Positions 1-7,459 of a stretch of DNA of 51,537 nucleotides are shown piece by piece. Position 1 is the stretch's first letter. The number at the start of each line of letters is the position of its first letter. This DNA comes from Candidatus Tayloriibacteriota bacterium (lineage in GTDB: Bacteria > Patescibacteriota > Minisyncoccia > Phycocordibacterales > PALSA-1337), in the NCBI GenBank assembly GCA_903857825.1, contig CAIOGI010000007.1, positions 1-51,537 on the forward strand, given 5' to 3'. A program made the translations under genes and the position numbers. The notes below the pieces were generated by a model. It saw only the letters and a list, made by a program, of their open reading frames with translations. It ran no database searches and was not told the origin of the DNA.

Positions 1-25
1 TTATTAATAATAGATATATGTTACA

Positions 26-75
26 AAATAGTTATTAAGAAATTATAAAGAAATTCTAAAGATTTGATAAAGATT
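26..75 (-). repeat. 50-bp direct repeat, copy A (promoter-like)
   Basis: This 50-bp AT-rich sequence is identical, base for base, to positions 4273-4322, and a diverged copy lies at about 17107-17155. Read on the minus strand it contains TATAAT preceded 18 nt upstream by TTTATC, so it could be a promoter firing to the left, out of the window. In the other two copies the same promoter reading points at an ORF start (pilB, and a DUF3800 remnant). Whether a gene follows here cannot be seen. Confidence 0.75.
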
Positions 76-84
76 TTTAATACA

Positions 85-462
85 TCATTGAATTGATACT
101 ATTTCAAGTTGATCGTCAAAAAGCTTTGCTACTGCACTACGGTATACAATAATATTTTTGTATTTACCATAAACAGAAATGATTCTTGTATCATCCTGAC
201 TAATTACTGATTTAATTACACAATTTAGATCTTTAATTGGAATTTCTATATTTGTAGTAAAAAAATAATCATGTGATAGAGCCAAAAATGCCTGATCAAT
301 GCAGGAATATGCAGAATAATAGCTCATCAATCTATATTCTTTAGTCTGTACAGCGTCAAAATAATGACCATATTCTATCGCTTGCATAAATGAAAAAGCC
401 AACATTAATGATGAAATTGAAACTACCAATATAAATGCTGCAAATCCTTTATTGTTTTTCAT
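85..462 (-). CDS. PilX-like minor prepilin-like protein
   Basis: About 125 residues. The N-terminus MKNNKGFAAFILVV is a short basic leader ending in Gly, followed by a long hydrophobic segment, as in PilX/PilV-type minor pilins. The Glu usual at +5 of mature pilins is missing (Phe-Ala-Ala-Phe-Ile), so it resembles the 'GFALI' class cleaved with non-canonical +5 residues. I chose the ATG at 462; an in-frame TTG at 474 would add four residues. It is the last gene of the pilus operon and its start overlaps the end of the upstream small prepilin by 14 bp. The C-terminal part has two Cys (positions near 54 and 81) that could form a disulfide. The role as a minor pilin is inferred from position and N-terminus only. 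Confidence 0.6.
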   Translation of the reverse strand: MKNNKGFAAFILVVSISSLMLAFSFMQAIEYGHYFDAVQTKEYRLMSYYSAYSCIDQAFLALSHDYFFTTNIEIPIKDLNCVIKSVISQDDTRIISVYGKYKNIIVYRSAVAKLFDDQLEIVSIQ

Positions 463-622
463 AGTAGCTTTCAATTAGTAATGAATAATCATCCTTCGAA
501 AAAAGTGGTTGATTGATTGCGGAATTTAAATATATAAATAGAGAAGAAAAAACTCCCATCATTATAAATGATAATAATGTCACATAAAGCATGGTTTCAA
601 TAAGTGTAAATCCCTTATTCAT
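449..622 (-). CDS. Small prepilin-like protein (57 aa)
   Basis: A 57-residue ORF. It starts MNKGFTLIETMLYV, a textbook class III prepilin leader: three residues, Gly at -1, Phe at +1, Glu at +5, then a hydrophobic helix to about residue 33. The remaining about 25 residues are polar, so the usual pilin globular domain is absent or vestigial. Its ATG overlaps the stop of the beta-propeller prepilin (ATGA-type overlap at 615-622) and its end overlaps the next pilin-like gene, so it is translationally coupled within the operon. Possibly a minor pilin acting in assembly initiation; alternatively a truncated pilin that survives as part of the coupling chain. The reading frame and coupling are directly visible; the role is inference. 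Confidence 0.65.
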   Translation of the reverse strand: MNKGFTLIETMLYVTLLSFIMMGVFSSLFIYLNSAINQPLFSKDDYSLLIESYYEKQ

Positions 623-1904
623 CTTGCATTATATTTAATACTGATAATCCCCCATCATCTCCAGTAGCAAAGTACAGTCTAGACCAATCACATGTCATTG
701 CTACAGGCTTGGAGTTTAAAGAAATCTCATATATCTTTTTTGACATTGTCGAATCCCATACTTGAAACTCCGATAGTGGAGCATGAGTGAGCAAATATAT
801 AAAAGGCATACGGATAAGCATGCCATATATACCACCAGGAATATCTTTTGAAAATTGCATTAAGTAATCTGTGCTTGTAGAAAAAATGAATACTTCATGA
901 TTTGTGATCTGATTTACTCCTCCGACTGTTCTTCCGAGACCGAGTATTCCTTCGAAATAGTCAATAACCTTTCCCTGCTGAACTTGCCAACCACCTGATG
1001 AAAAAATGTGTATGGAATGCATATTTTCTTTATCTAAAATATCTAACATACGCATCTGAGTTTCATCAGAAGTAGCCAAGTAAGCTATGTCATTATAAAT
1101 ATGAATATCATTTACCAAAGTATTTGTCTCAAAACTTCCGATTACTTTTGGGTTAAGTGGATCTCTTACATCTATACTATGAAACTCTGCTCCATCCCAT
1201 TTGCTTGTACCTAGATATATATAACCATTCTTATAATAAATAGAGCTTGCCTTTGGTGCTGTTGTGGTAGCTTGTGGAAATGGCAACTTTAATTGAGAAA
1301 TAATGCGCGGAAAACGTCGGTCATGTATATCAATTATTTGTAATTGAGACATTGAACTTGTATTGGCAGCATAGATATATGGACCAGCTACGGCAACTGA
1401 TGATAACCCTGGGCCAGTATTTATTGCAGAAATTATATATGGATTCTCAATAATATTTGTATCAATTATAAAAAGATCAGATTGGGATTGTATTGAAGAA
1501 TCAGCAGTAACATATGCTATTGAATTTCTAACTTCAATATCTGTACTATTATTACCAGCACCCAGAAAAACTGCAGAAGGAAAATACGAAACATTGTTTG
1601 CATCAAAATCAATTCTTTGTAGACATGAAGATTCTCCCCATGAATATATAAAATCTGATTTAATTATTCTCAAGGGCCCCTCTATGACTTCAGATGAATA
1701 ATTACCATACATATTTGCAGTTGTACTAGAGTTTACTATTGCCCTGTTTATTATAATTGAACTGCTTTTTAATATATCTAATTCCTTTAATGACCAAAGT
1801 TTAATTCCCTGCATTGAGGAATTTAATGAAAAGGTGGAAATAGTAAATAGCATGAACAGTGAAATAGCAATCATTATCTCTACCATTAAAATACCCTTAC
1901 TCAA
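615..1904 (-). CDS. Prepilin fused to a beta-propeller (LVIVD-like) domain
   Basis: About 429 residues. The N-terminal prepilin signal SKG-ILMVEIMIAIS has Gly at -1 and Glu at +5 of the mature protein, followed by a hydrophobic helix. After a linker of about 80 residues comes a domain of roughly 300 residues made of repeating blades with the pattern '..ssvavagpYIYAAN..LQIIDI.D.R.PrII' and 'ndihIYNDIAYLATsd..LDI.D', typical of LVIVD/YVTN-type beta-propellers. Such a pilin would carry a bulky ligand-binding head, analogous in idea to the propeller of PilY1. The frame is open to 2081, but that extension lies inside an inserted repeat; I chose the TTG at 1904, giving the short leader M-S-K-G like the neighbouring pilins. 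An ATG at 1934 inside the repeat is the alternative. Lies between pilC and two small prepilins. Confidence 0.75.
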   Translation of the reverse strand: MSKGILMVEIMIAISLFMLFTISTFSLNSSMQGIKLWSLKELDILKSSSIIINRAIVNSSTTANMYGNYSSEVIEGPLRIIKSDFIYSWGESSCLQRIDFDANNVSYFPSAVFLGAGNNSTDIEVRNSIAYVTADSSIQSQSDLFIIDTNIIENPYIISAINTGPGLSSVAVAGPYIYAANTSSMSQLQIIDIHDRRFPRIISQLKLPFPQATTTAPKASSIYYKNGYIYLGTSKWDGAEFHSIDVRDPLNPKVIGSFETNTLVNDIHIYNDIAYLATSDETQMRMLDILDKENMHSIHIFSSGGWQVQQGKVIDYFEGILGLGRTVGGVNQITNHEVFIFSTSTDYLMQFSKDIPGGIYGMLIRMPFIYLLTHAPLSEFQVWDSTMSKKIYEISLNSKPVAMTCDWSRLYFATGDDGGLSVLNIMQDE

Positions 1905-1905
1905 C

Positions 1906-2040
1906 AAAATTGGACTTGCTTGCTTGCGCGACATTGTTTGATTAATCAAACAAGAAGTACCCTTGTGGTGCTCGGAAGCTCTTTTATTTGTTAGCAAGCT
2001 AAAAATAAATGACTTCCTCACCGCGTCAAGTCTCAATTTT
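1906..2040. repeat. TIR element copy 1 (135 bp, with nested insert)
   Basis: Begins AAAATTGGACTTG and ends CAAGTCTCAATTTT, which are imperfect inverted repeats. The same ends recur at 15279-15412 and 47070-47162. The inner part (about 1925-1966) holds a ~42-bp module with the 20-bp palindrome TTGTTTGATTAATCAAACAA, inserted within the motif that is uninterrupted in copy 3. It separates pilC from the prepilin-propeller gene and abuts the latter's proposed start. No transposase is encoded; it is MITE- or REP-like. Confidence 0.8.
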
Positions 2041-2052
2041 GTAAATAATCCC

Positions 2053-3135
2053 CTATTTTGTAAGATGATTTGTAATTTCATAGACAGGTAAAATTATTGA
2101 TAATGCAATCGATCCAACGACTATACCCATAAAAATCATGAGAATTGGTTCTATGAGTGCAGAAAACCTCTTCAGAAGATTATCCAAATCTTGTTCAAGA
2201 ATCTTTGAGCAATGTCCGAGCATTAATGCTAGATTCCCTGTTTTCTCTCCGATAGAACACATGTCTATCATTATCTGAAAAAATATATCAGGATATTTTG
2301 ACATTGAATTTGAAAAGGAAATACCTTGAACTGATTCTTTGTGAATTTCCTTTATTGAATTTATATAAATAATATTTTTTAACGAGTCTATAGAAAAAGT
2401 ATGAAATTCAGATACTGATCGGCCAGATGATAGTAAAATTTCTCCTATACTGCACAAAGATGAGAGTATGCTTAATTTTAAGTATGTTGAGTATATTGGA
2501 ATTTTTAATAGGATTTTATGTAAGTAATACCTAAAATATGTGTATCTTTTTATTAAAATAAAAAATGTAATACTAATGAAGACAATAAATCCGATTACTT
2601 GTAGTCCGTATAATATTGAATATTCATAAAGTGCTTTTATTAGTAAGGTCAAAAATGGTAGATCGATATTCATACTATTTAACATCGGTAAAATCTTGGG
2701 GAAAATATACATTACAAGGAATAAAGACATGCAAATAGTGGCAAAGAAAATAAATGCTGGATATATAAGTGTGGTTATTATCTTTTTCTTCAATTCATTT
2801 CTCTTTTCCAAATTACTTACAATTTCAGAAAGCGACTCGATCAAGGTACCAGAATGCTCTCCATTTTTTATCAAAGTAATGAGCAATTGATCAAACTTTA
2901 CTTTCGAATCAATCATACTTTTTGACAATGATATGCCACGCTCACAGCTTCTTATTAAATATTCATATATCTTTTTACGTTTTAGTGAATTATCCATGGA
3001 CATCATGACACTCAGTGACTGGGTAAGAGAAATATCTGAAGCCAATAATAAAGACAGTCTTTGTGCAAAAAATATTTGATCTGTGATTGAAAATGAATTT
3101 TTAGTATTATTCATAAAATATCTTAAATTAGTCAT
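2053..3135 (-). CDS. pilC: Type IV pilus inner-membrane platform protein, PilC/GspF family
   Basis: About 360 residues, slightly short for PilC/GspF (about 400) because the N-terminal extension is lacking. Two T2SSF repeats are visible: an N-terminal cytoplasmic helical domain (FAQRLSLLLASDISLTQSLSVM) followed by transmembrane segments near residues 130-150 and 175-195, then the second helical domain (LSSLCSIGEILLSSGRSV) and a final membrane segment near 335-355. The protein forms the inner-membrane platform that the ATPase drives to polymerise pilins. The ATG at 3135 overlaps the stop of the ATPase gene by 8 bp; an upstream TTG at 3141 is less likely. The next gene in the operon is separated from it by a repeat element at 1906-2040. 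Confidence 0.9.
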   Translation of the reverse strand: MTNLRYFMNNTKNSFSITDQIFFAQRLSLLLASDISLTQSLSVMMSMDNSLKRKKIYEYLIRSCERGISLSKSMIDSKVKFDQLLITLIKNGEHSGTLIESLSEIVSNLEKRNELKKKIITTLIYPAFIFFATICMSLFLVMYIFPKILPMLNSMNIDLPFLTLLIKALYEYSILYGLQVIGFIVFISITFFILIKRYTYFRYYLHKILLKIPIYSTYLKLSILSSLCSIGEILLSSGRSVSEFHTFSIDSLKNIIYINSIKEIHKESVQGISFSNSMSKYPDIFFQIMIDMCSIGEKTGNLALMLGHCSKILEQDLDNLLKRFSALIEPILMIFMGIVVGSIALSIILPVYEITNHLTK

Positions 3136-4258
3136 GAACAACTCTAAGTACCTCTTCTCTACTGGTTATTCCTTTTTCTACTTTTTCCATTCCATCTTCA
3201 TACATAGTTATCATTCCCTTGCTTTTCACATATCTACCAATTTCTGTCATAGAAATATGCGACATAATATATTTTCTTAATTCATCATCTATAAATAGTG
3301 TTTCTGCGATTACTGTTCTTCCTTTATAACCAATGGTTCCACAAGTCAAACAACCTATTCCTTTGCATTCTTGGCAAATCTTTCTCACTAGCCTTTGAGC
3401 AATAATAATCGAAAGTGTAGAGGCTATAAGATATGGGTCTATCTTCATATCAATCAAACGAGGAATAGCTCCAAGTGCAGAATTTGTATGTAATGTGGAC
3501 AATAGTAAATGTCCTGTCAGAGAGATATTTGTGGCTATCTGTGCTGTTTCCGTATCTCGTATTTCACCAACCATAATAATGTCTGGATCTTGTCGTACTA
3601 TAGAACGTAAACCATTTGCAAAAGTAATACCATGTTTTGACTGTATTTGAATTTGTCTTACGCCATGTATTGCATACTCGATAGGATCTTCGAGTGTGAT
3701 TATGCTCTTATTTAATGAGGATAATGAATTTATGAGTGAATATAAAGTAGAAGTTTTACCAGAGCCAGTGGGACCAGTGACCAGAATCATTCCCTGATGA
3801 TGAGACAATGAAATATTTATCCTATCTATATCATGCTCAGAAAAACCGAGCTTTACTAATGACATCGAGTCATTTTCATTTCTCAATATTCTCAAGACTG
3901 CATTTTCTCCATAATGCGTAGGTATAATAGAGACGCGAATATCACAATCACAGAAACCTTGATCAAATCTGAATCTCCCATCTTGCGGTACAAAGTGTAT
4001 ATCTGTTCTAAGTCCTGAAATAACTTTTATTCTAGCAATCATTTCTTCATGCATTTCACTTCTCAATGTATCGGTATACACAAGCACACCATCAATACGA
4101 AATCTAATAACAACACCTTCTGGATATGGATCGATATGAATATCAGATGCTCCTTTGTGATATGAAAAAGCAATAATAGAATCCACCAACTCTACTACTG
4201 AACCTATATCATGTAGCACTAATTCATTAAAATTTATTTTATAATTTTTATCTGTCAT
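3128..4258 (-). CDS. pilB: Type IV pilus assembly ATPase, PilB/GspE family (short form)
   Basis: 376 residues, against about 560 for typical PilB: the N-terminal MshEN/N1 domain is missing, so the protein begins directly in the N2 PAS-like domain (ASDIHIDPYPEGVVIRFRIDG). Walker A is GPTGSGKTSTLY (near residue 160), the Asp box region follows, Walker B is DPDIIMVGEIRD, and the His box is LLLSTLHTN. A CX2C-X5-CX2C zinc tetracysteine (CQEC...CLTC) identifies an assembly (PilB/GspE) rather than retraction (PilT) ATPase. It powers pilin polymerisation at the cytoplasmic face of the inner membrane. First gene of the operon, with a promoter-like 50-bp repeat 14 bp upstream. No PilT is present in the window. 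Confidence 0.93.
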   Translation of the reverse strand: MTDKNYKINFNELVLHDIGSVVELVDSIIAFSYHKGASDIHIDPYPEGVVIRFRIDGVLVYTDTLRSEMHEEMIARIKVISGLRTDIHFVPQDGRFRFDQGFCDCDIRVSIIPTHYGENAVLRILRNENDSMSLVKLGFSEHDIDRINISLSHHQGMILVTGPTGSGKTSTLYSLINSLSSLNKSIITLEDPIEYAIHGVRQIQIQSKHGITFANGLRSIVRQDPDIIMVGEIRDTETAQIATNISLTGHLLLSTLHTNSALGAIPRLIDMKIDPYLIASTLSIIIAQRLVRKICQECKGIGCLTCGTIGYKGRTVIAETLFIDDELRKYIMSHISMTEIGRYVKSKGMITMYEDGMEKVEKGITSREEVLRVVHD

Positions 4259-4272
4259 CCATACAAGTTAAC

Positions 4273-4322
4273 AAATAGTTATTAAGAAATTATAAAGAAA
4301 TTCTAAAGATTTGATAAAGATT
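4273..4322 (-). promoter_or_regulatory. 50-bp direct repeat, copy B: probable pilus operon promoter
   Basis: Identical over 50 bp to 26-75. On the minus strand it carries TATAAT (4289-4294) with an 18-nt spacer to TTTATC, and would start a transcript near 4282, about 24 nt before the pilB ATG at 4258. The perfect conservation over 50 bp, well beyond -10/-35 boxes, suggests added regulator binding sites or a recent duplication. Basis: repeat seen directly, promoter role inferred. Confidence 0.6.
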
Positions 4323-4363
4323 GGGGATAACTTTGATGAAATATGAGGAAAAGTCGTCAGGGG

Positions 4364-4391
4364 TTGTGTTATTTGAGTATTGTGGTATGAT
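4364..4391 (+). promoter_or_regulatory. Predicted promoter for orphan gene at 4482
   Basis: TTGTGT at 4364-4369 and TATGAT at 4386-4391 with a 16-nt spacer. Transcription would begin near 4398, giving about 80 nt of leader before the ATG at 4482. The leader contains the palindrome GCACAGCATGTGC (about 4425-4438). Confidence 0.45.
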
Positions 4392-4481
4392 TTTTAACTA
4401 GATCTGACGCGATTCTTATCTGGGTGCACAGCATGTGCAGTAGAAAGAATAGTGCTCAGCGGCAAATGGAAGACGGATCGT

Positions 4482-4751
4482 ATGGCAAAAACACAACAGC
4501 TGCAGGAAGAGGAGGTTATTCACCTCAAATCATGGAGGAAAATGAAGCAGGATATTGGACGCGAGATCCATTCGCAGAAAGTCTGCGCACGGAAGCTCCG
4601 CCTCCAAGGGGATACGAGCGGCACTGCTGGTCATTTGGAAGACTGCAGCAGAACCACGACCAGTACGGCTGGTAACAACAAGGAAGAAAAACCGCTCCGG
4701 CGAAATTTCGGCCGAAAGTCTGTGCGAGCCTTTCCTCCAGCCTTTCACTGA
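4482..4751 (+). CDS. Orphan basic protein (89 aa), GC-rich single-gene unit
   Basis: I do not recognise this product. Frame chosen: ATG 4482 to TGA 4751, 89 residues, rich in Lys, Arg, Glu and Thr (starts MAKTQQLQEEEVIH), ending 16 bp before a strong terminator. No signal peptide or membrane segment. A competing frame (4466-4675, 69 residues) overlaps it and cannot be excluded, nor can a noncoding RNA of about 400 nt. The DNA is markedly richer in GC than the flanking pil operon and typA, and it forms its own promoter-to-terminator unit like the two units that follow. It may be acquired. The frame choice rests mainly on ending just before the terminator. Confidence 0.35.
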   Translation: MAKTQQLQEEEVIHLKSWRKMKQDIGREIHSQKVCARKLRLQGDTSGTAGHLEDCSRTTTSTAGNNKEEKPLRRNFGRKSVRAFPPAFH

Positions 4752-4767
4752 TCAAATCGCATCACTT

Positions 4768-4810
4768 CAGCCACCACCCGGCGTTCGGGTCGGTGGCTGT
4801 TATTTTTTAC
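4768..4810 (+). terminator. Rho-independent terminator
   Basis: Stem CAGCCACC (4768-4775) pairs with GGTGGCTG (4792-4799) around an inner GC-rich helix, then TTATTTTTTA. It ends the unit at 4398-4810. Confidence 0.85.
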
Positions 4811-4849
4811 ACAGTTCAAGACTTGCAATTTAAATACAACTATTGGCCC

Positions 4850-4887
4850 CCCCGCCCAGCCTCCCAGGCAGGGCGGGGTCTCTTTTT
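4850..4887 (+). terminator. Second GC-rich hairpin terminator without an obvious gene
   Basis: CCCCGCCC (4850-4857) pairs with GGGCGGGG (4871-4878), followed by TCTCTTTTT. Only about 40 nt lie between it and the previous terminator, so it is either a backup terminator or the end of a lost gene. Confidence 0.7.
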
Positions 4888-4890
4888 AAC

Positions 4891-4918
4891 TTGAAATTTG
4901 GAAATAAAGTGCTAGTAT
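4891..4918 (+). promoter_or_regulatory. Predicted promoter of the 54-aa ORF
   Basis: TTGAAA (4891-4896), 16-nt spacer, extended -10 TGC-TAGTAT (TAGTAT 4913-4918). The ATG follows 9 nt after the -10, so the mRNA would be leaderless or have a leader of 1-3 nt. Confidence 0.55.
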
Positions 4919-4927
4919 TCTAAACTG

Positions 4928-5092
4928 ATGAGATCAACCAGCGATAAGAGAGTTCGCAGTAAGAGCAATGGGAGGCAATCAGGTCCTCGAGTAAAACCGA
5001 GAGCCAAGAAAAATCCAACCGTGAACCATAGGGCGAGTGACACTTGCCCAGGTCATCTGGATATGCCTCCTAATTGTACTCCCATGAACTAG
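4928..5092 (+). CDS. Orphan very basic 54-aa protein
   Basis: Complete ORF of 54 residues beginning MRSTSDKRVRSKSNGR. The first 36 residues are strongly basic (about 12 Arg/Lys) and Ser/Asn/Pro-rich, so likely disordered and possibly nucleic-acid binding; the tail has two Cys in DTCPGHLD and PPNCTPMN. No homologue family is recognised. It is bounded by a promoter whose -10 ends 9 nt before the ATG and by a terminator whose stem begins inside the stop codon, so it is a complete single-gene unit. Base composition is GC-richer than the neighbouring core genes. I infer it is a real gene from the exact fit between promoter, ORF and terminator. Confidence 0.55.
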   Translation: MRSTSDKRVRSKSNGRQSGPRVKPRAKKNPTVNHRASDTCPGHLDMPPNCTPMN

Positions 5093-5136
5093 CCACCTAC
5101 CCGAAAACAGTTCGGCGCCAGGTGGCTTATTTTTTA
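5091..5136 (+). terminator. Rho-independent terminator of the 54-aa ORF
   Basis: AGCCACCT (5091-5098) pairs with AGGTGGCT (5120-5127), with an inner CCGAA/TTCGG helix (5101-5115), then TATTTTTTA. The stem overlaps the TAG stop. Confidence 0.85.
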
Positions 5137-5160
5137 TATTAATACGCAAAAGTTATCAAC

Positions 5161-5188
5161 TTGCCCTATAAAGCAATCGTGTTAATAT
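5161..5188 (+). promoter_or_regulatory. Predicted promoter of the 67-aa ORF
   Basis: TTGCCC (5161-5166), 16-nt spacer, TAATAT (5183-5188). The ATG at 5200 lies 11 nt after the -10, giving a leader of about 5 nt. Confidence 0.5.
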
Positions 5189-5199
5189 TAGATTTTAGA

Positions 5200-5403
5200 A
5201 TGAAAAAACCAAATACTCGACACGAGAACCGGCGACCTGCCTCCGCAGATCGTGCAGAAAATCAGCAAAAACTCATCATAGATGGGTATTGGGGAACTTC
5301 GCCAGAGCAACGTGACTTTACCATAGCAAAACCATGCTCTGTATATGTCACCCACAATTGCGATACGGGTACTGCCTCAAGCCAAATGCGATACTGTGCT
5401 TAA
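5200..5403 (+). CDS. Orphan 67-aa protein
   Basis: 67 residues from ATG 5200 (MKKPNTRHENRRPASADR). The N-terminal third is basic and polar; the C-terminal part holds three Cys (AKPCSVYVTHNC ... MRYC) and could be a small metal- or disulfide-bearing fold. Not recognised. An in-frame TTG at 5161 falls inside the predicted promoter and is rejected. It is the third of three consecutive single-gene units, each with promoter, short GC-rich ORF and strong hairpin terminator, set between the pilus operon and typA. These may be horizontally acquired or fast-evolving lineage-specific genes. Confidence 0.5.
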   Translation: MKKPNTRHENRRPASADRAENQQKLIIDGYWGTSPEQRDFTIAKPCSVYVTHNCDTGTASSQMRYCA

Positions 5404-5412
5404 CCTAACTCA

Positions 5413-5451
5413 CACCAGCCCCTCCCGGGAGGCGCTGGTGGTAATCTTTTT
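5413..5451 (+). terminator. Rho-independent terminator
   Basis: CACCAGC (5413-5419) pairs with GCTGGTG (5434-5440) with an inner CCTCCC/GGGAGG helix, followed by a T-rich run (5445-5451). Confidence 0.85.
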
Positions 5452-5480
5452 ATAGAGCTTAAACGTGCCAATCTCAAAAT

Positions 5481-5510
5481 TTGACTTTTCTCCCATTTTT
5501 ATGCTTTAAT
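5481..5510 (+). promoter_or_regulatory. Predicted typA promoter
   Basis: TTGACT (5481-5486), 18-nt spacer, extended -10 TGC-TTTAAT (5505-5510). A leader of about 32 nt follows, containing the small hairpin GCCCCTCAGGGC, before the ATG at 5549. Confidence 0.6.
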
Positions 5511-5548
5511 TGAAACTCATTTGCCCCTCAGGGCATATTTTAAATAAA

Positions 5549-7348
5549 ATGGATATAAGAAACATAGCAATCATCGCCCACGTGGACCACGGAAAAACCA
5601 CCCTAACTGATGCCATCATGACACAGTGTGGACACGGAGACGATGGAACAATGGATTCGAACGCCCTAGAACAAGAGCGTGGTATTACTATTTATGCGAA
5701 AAACACATCAATAGAGTACAAAGGAACAAAGATAAACATAGTGGACACTCCAGGACACGCAGACTTCGGCTCAGAAGTAGAGCGAGTATTGCGATCTATC
5801 GACACAGTTCTACTAGTAGTCGATGCGCAGGAAGGACCAATGCCTCAAACACGTTTCGTTTTGAAGAAGTCACTTGAATTAGGATTGAAGCCAATAGTTA
5901 TAATAAATAAAATAGATAAACAGGCTGCAAACCCAAATCATTGCCATGAACAAGTATTGGAGCTATTCATGGAACTTGGTGCAAATGATGCTCAGCTAGA
6001 TTTCCCTACTATATATGCCATCGGACGTGAAGGAGTAGCTATGAGAAAACTAGAGGATGAGAGAAAAGATATTACTCCCCTTTTAGATATGGTTCTAGAG
6101 CATGTTCCACCAGCAAACAAAGATCATAGTGCTACTGCACCTCTTACAGTACAAACATTCAATCTTGGATATGACAATTTCCTAGGTCGACTAGCTATTG
6201 GACGTATTTATGATGGAACAATAAAGATGGGGCAAACAGTTTTTGAAAAAAAGATTGATGGTTCATCAAATTCAGGCAAAGTTACTAAACTTTTTACATT
6301 TGAAGGAAAAAAGAGAGTAGAAATACAAGAAGCAACTGCTGGTGACATTGTAACTATCGCAGGATTTCCTGATATATATATTGGCGAAACGTTAACTGAT
6401 AGTGCTGATACTCCAGCCCTTCCAGCAATAAAGATCGATGAGCCTACTATTTCTCTTAATTTCTATGTAAACAGTTCACCATTCGCAGGACGTGAAGGTA
6501 AATACGTCACTGGTCGTCAAATCCGCGAAAGGCTTGAGAAAGAATTGGAAATAAATGTCGGACTGAAAGTTAATTTCAATGCAAATGAATTTTATACAGT
6601 ATTTGGTCGTGGAGAACTTCATATTGCGATTCTTCTAGAAAATATGAGACGAGAGGGGTATGAACTTCAAGTCTCTCAGCCTCAGGTAATTATAAAAGAT
6701 ATTGATGGAGTAAAAAGTGAGCCTTTCGAGGAGCTAACTATTGATACGCCTGATGAATTTACTGGAGCTATAATAGAAAAGCTTGGAAAGAGGAAAGCAA
6801 TGATGACAGACATGAAAACAAAAGACGGTATTACTCGTATACTTTTCGAAATACCCACTCGTGGACTTCTAGGATATCGTAGTGCATTTGTTATAGATAC
6901 AAAAGGTAATGGAATTCTTGCTTCTAGATTTATTGATTTCAAACCTTATGCTGGAGAAATAGAAAAGCATAGTACAGGATCAATGACATCTATGATGACT
7001 GGAAAGGCACTCGCTTTTGCTATTTGGAATCTACAAGAAAGAGGACGAGTATTTATCGAACCAACTACAGAAGTTTACGAAGGTATGGTTGTTGGAGATA
7101 CATCAAAGGGCGATGATATGGATGTAAACCCATGTAAAGGTAAAGCAATGTCAAACATGCGTTCTTCTGGTAATGATGAACATATAATGCTCACACCCGC
7201 TTGGACTCTTGATGTTGAGAAAGGATTAGAGACAATGCGTGAAGATGAATATCTAGAGATTACTCCGAAAAATGTAAGACTAAGAAAGAGATTTCTAACA
7301 ACGACCGATAGATCAAGAGCAGGCAGAAAAGATCAAAGTGCGAATTAA
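5549..7348 (+). CDS. typA: Translational GTPase TypA/BipA
   Basis: 599 residues, the normal length for TypA/BipA. G1 is [10 protein letters not shown]3 is [10 protein letters not shown]4 is NKID; the EF-G-like domains II, III and V follow and the family-specific C-terminal domain contains [18 protein letters not shown] and the basic end (NVRLRKRFL). BipA binds 70S ribosomes and acts in 50S assembly and stress or cold adaptation. The start is the ATG at 5549 ([15 protein letters not shown]); the frame extends upstream to a TTG at 5510, but that lies in the promoter. It is transcribed alone, with hairpins at 7395-7456 behind it. Confidence 0.95.
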   Translation: MDIRNIAIIAHVDHGKTTLTDAIMTQCGHGDDGTMDSNALEQERGITIYAKNTSIEYKGTKINIVDTPGHADFGSEVERVLRSIDTVLLVVDAQEGPMPQTRFVLKKSLELGLKPIVIINKIDKQAANPNHCHEQVLELFMELGANDAQLDFPTIYAIGREGVAMRKLEDERKDITPLLDMVLEHVPPANKDHSATAPLTVQTFNLGYDNFLGRLAIGRIYDGTIKMGQTVFEKKIDGSSNSGKVTKLFTFEGKKRVEIQEATAGDIVTIAGFPDIYIGETLTDSADTPALPAIKIDEPTISLNFYVNSSPFAGREGKYVTGRQIRERLEKELEINVGLKVNFNANEFYTVFGRGELHIAILLENMRREGYELQVSQPQVIIKDIDGVKSEPFEELTIDTPDEFTGAIIEKLGKRKAMMTDMKTKDGITRILFEIPTRGLLGYRSAFVIDTKGNGILASRFIDFKPYAGEIEKHSTGSMTSMMTGKALAFAIWNLQERGRVFIEPTTEVYEGMVVGDTSKGDDMDVNPCKGKAMSNMRSSGNDEHIMLTPAWTLDVEKGLETMREDEYLEITPKNVRLRKRFLTTTDRSRAGRKDQSAN

Positions 7349-7394
7349 TTTGGCTTGCAAAAGATATTAAATATGTAATACTATAAACATCTTT

Positions 7395-7456
7395 CGGTTA
7401 TCATAACCGTTAGGGTTTCACATCCAAGGGTTACCTTCCGCAAGGAGGGTAACTTT
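7395..7456 (+). terminator. Paired hairpins after typA
   Basis: Hairpin 1 is CGGTTATCATAACCG (7395-7409). Hairpin 2 has a 10-bp stem, GTTACCTTCC (7430-7439) with GGAGGGTAAC (7444-7453), closed by a GCAA tetraloop. The following T-run is short, so it may be a structured 3' end rather than a classic terminator, serving both converging genes. Confidence 0.5.
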
Positions 7457-7459
7457 CGT

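Noticed and set aside
1905..2081. N-terminal extension of the pilin-propeller frame to 2081
   Set aside because: The extension is the inserted repeat read as protein; it carries no conserved prepilin feature.
4398..4810. tmRNA or RNase P RNA in the orphan unit
   Set aside because: No tRNA-like ends and no RNase P core; the true rnpB is at 32023-32446.
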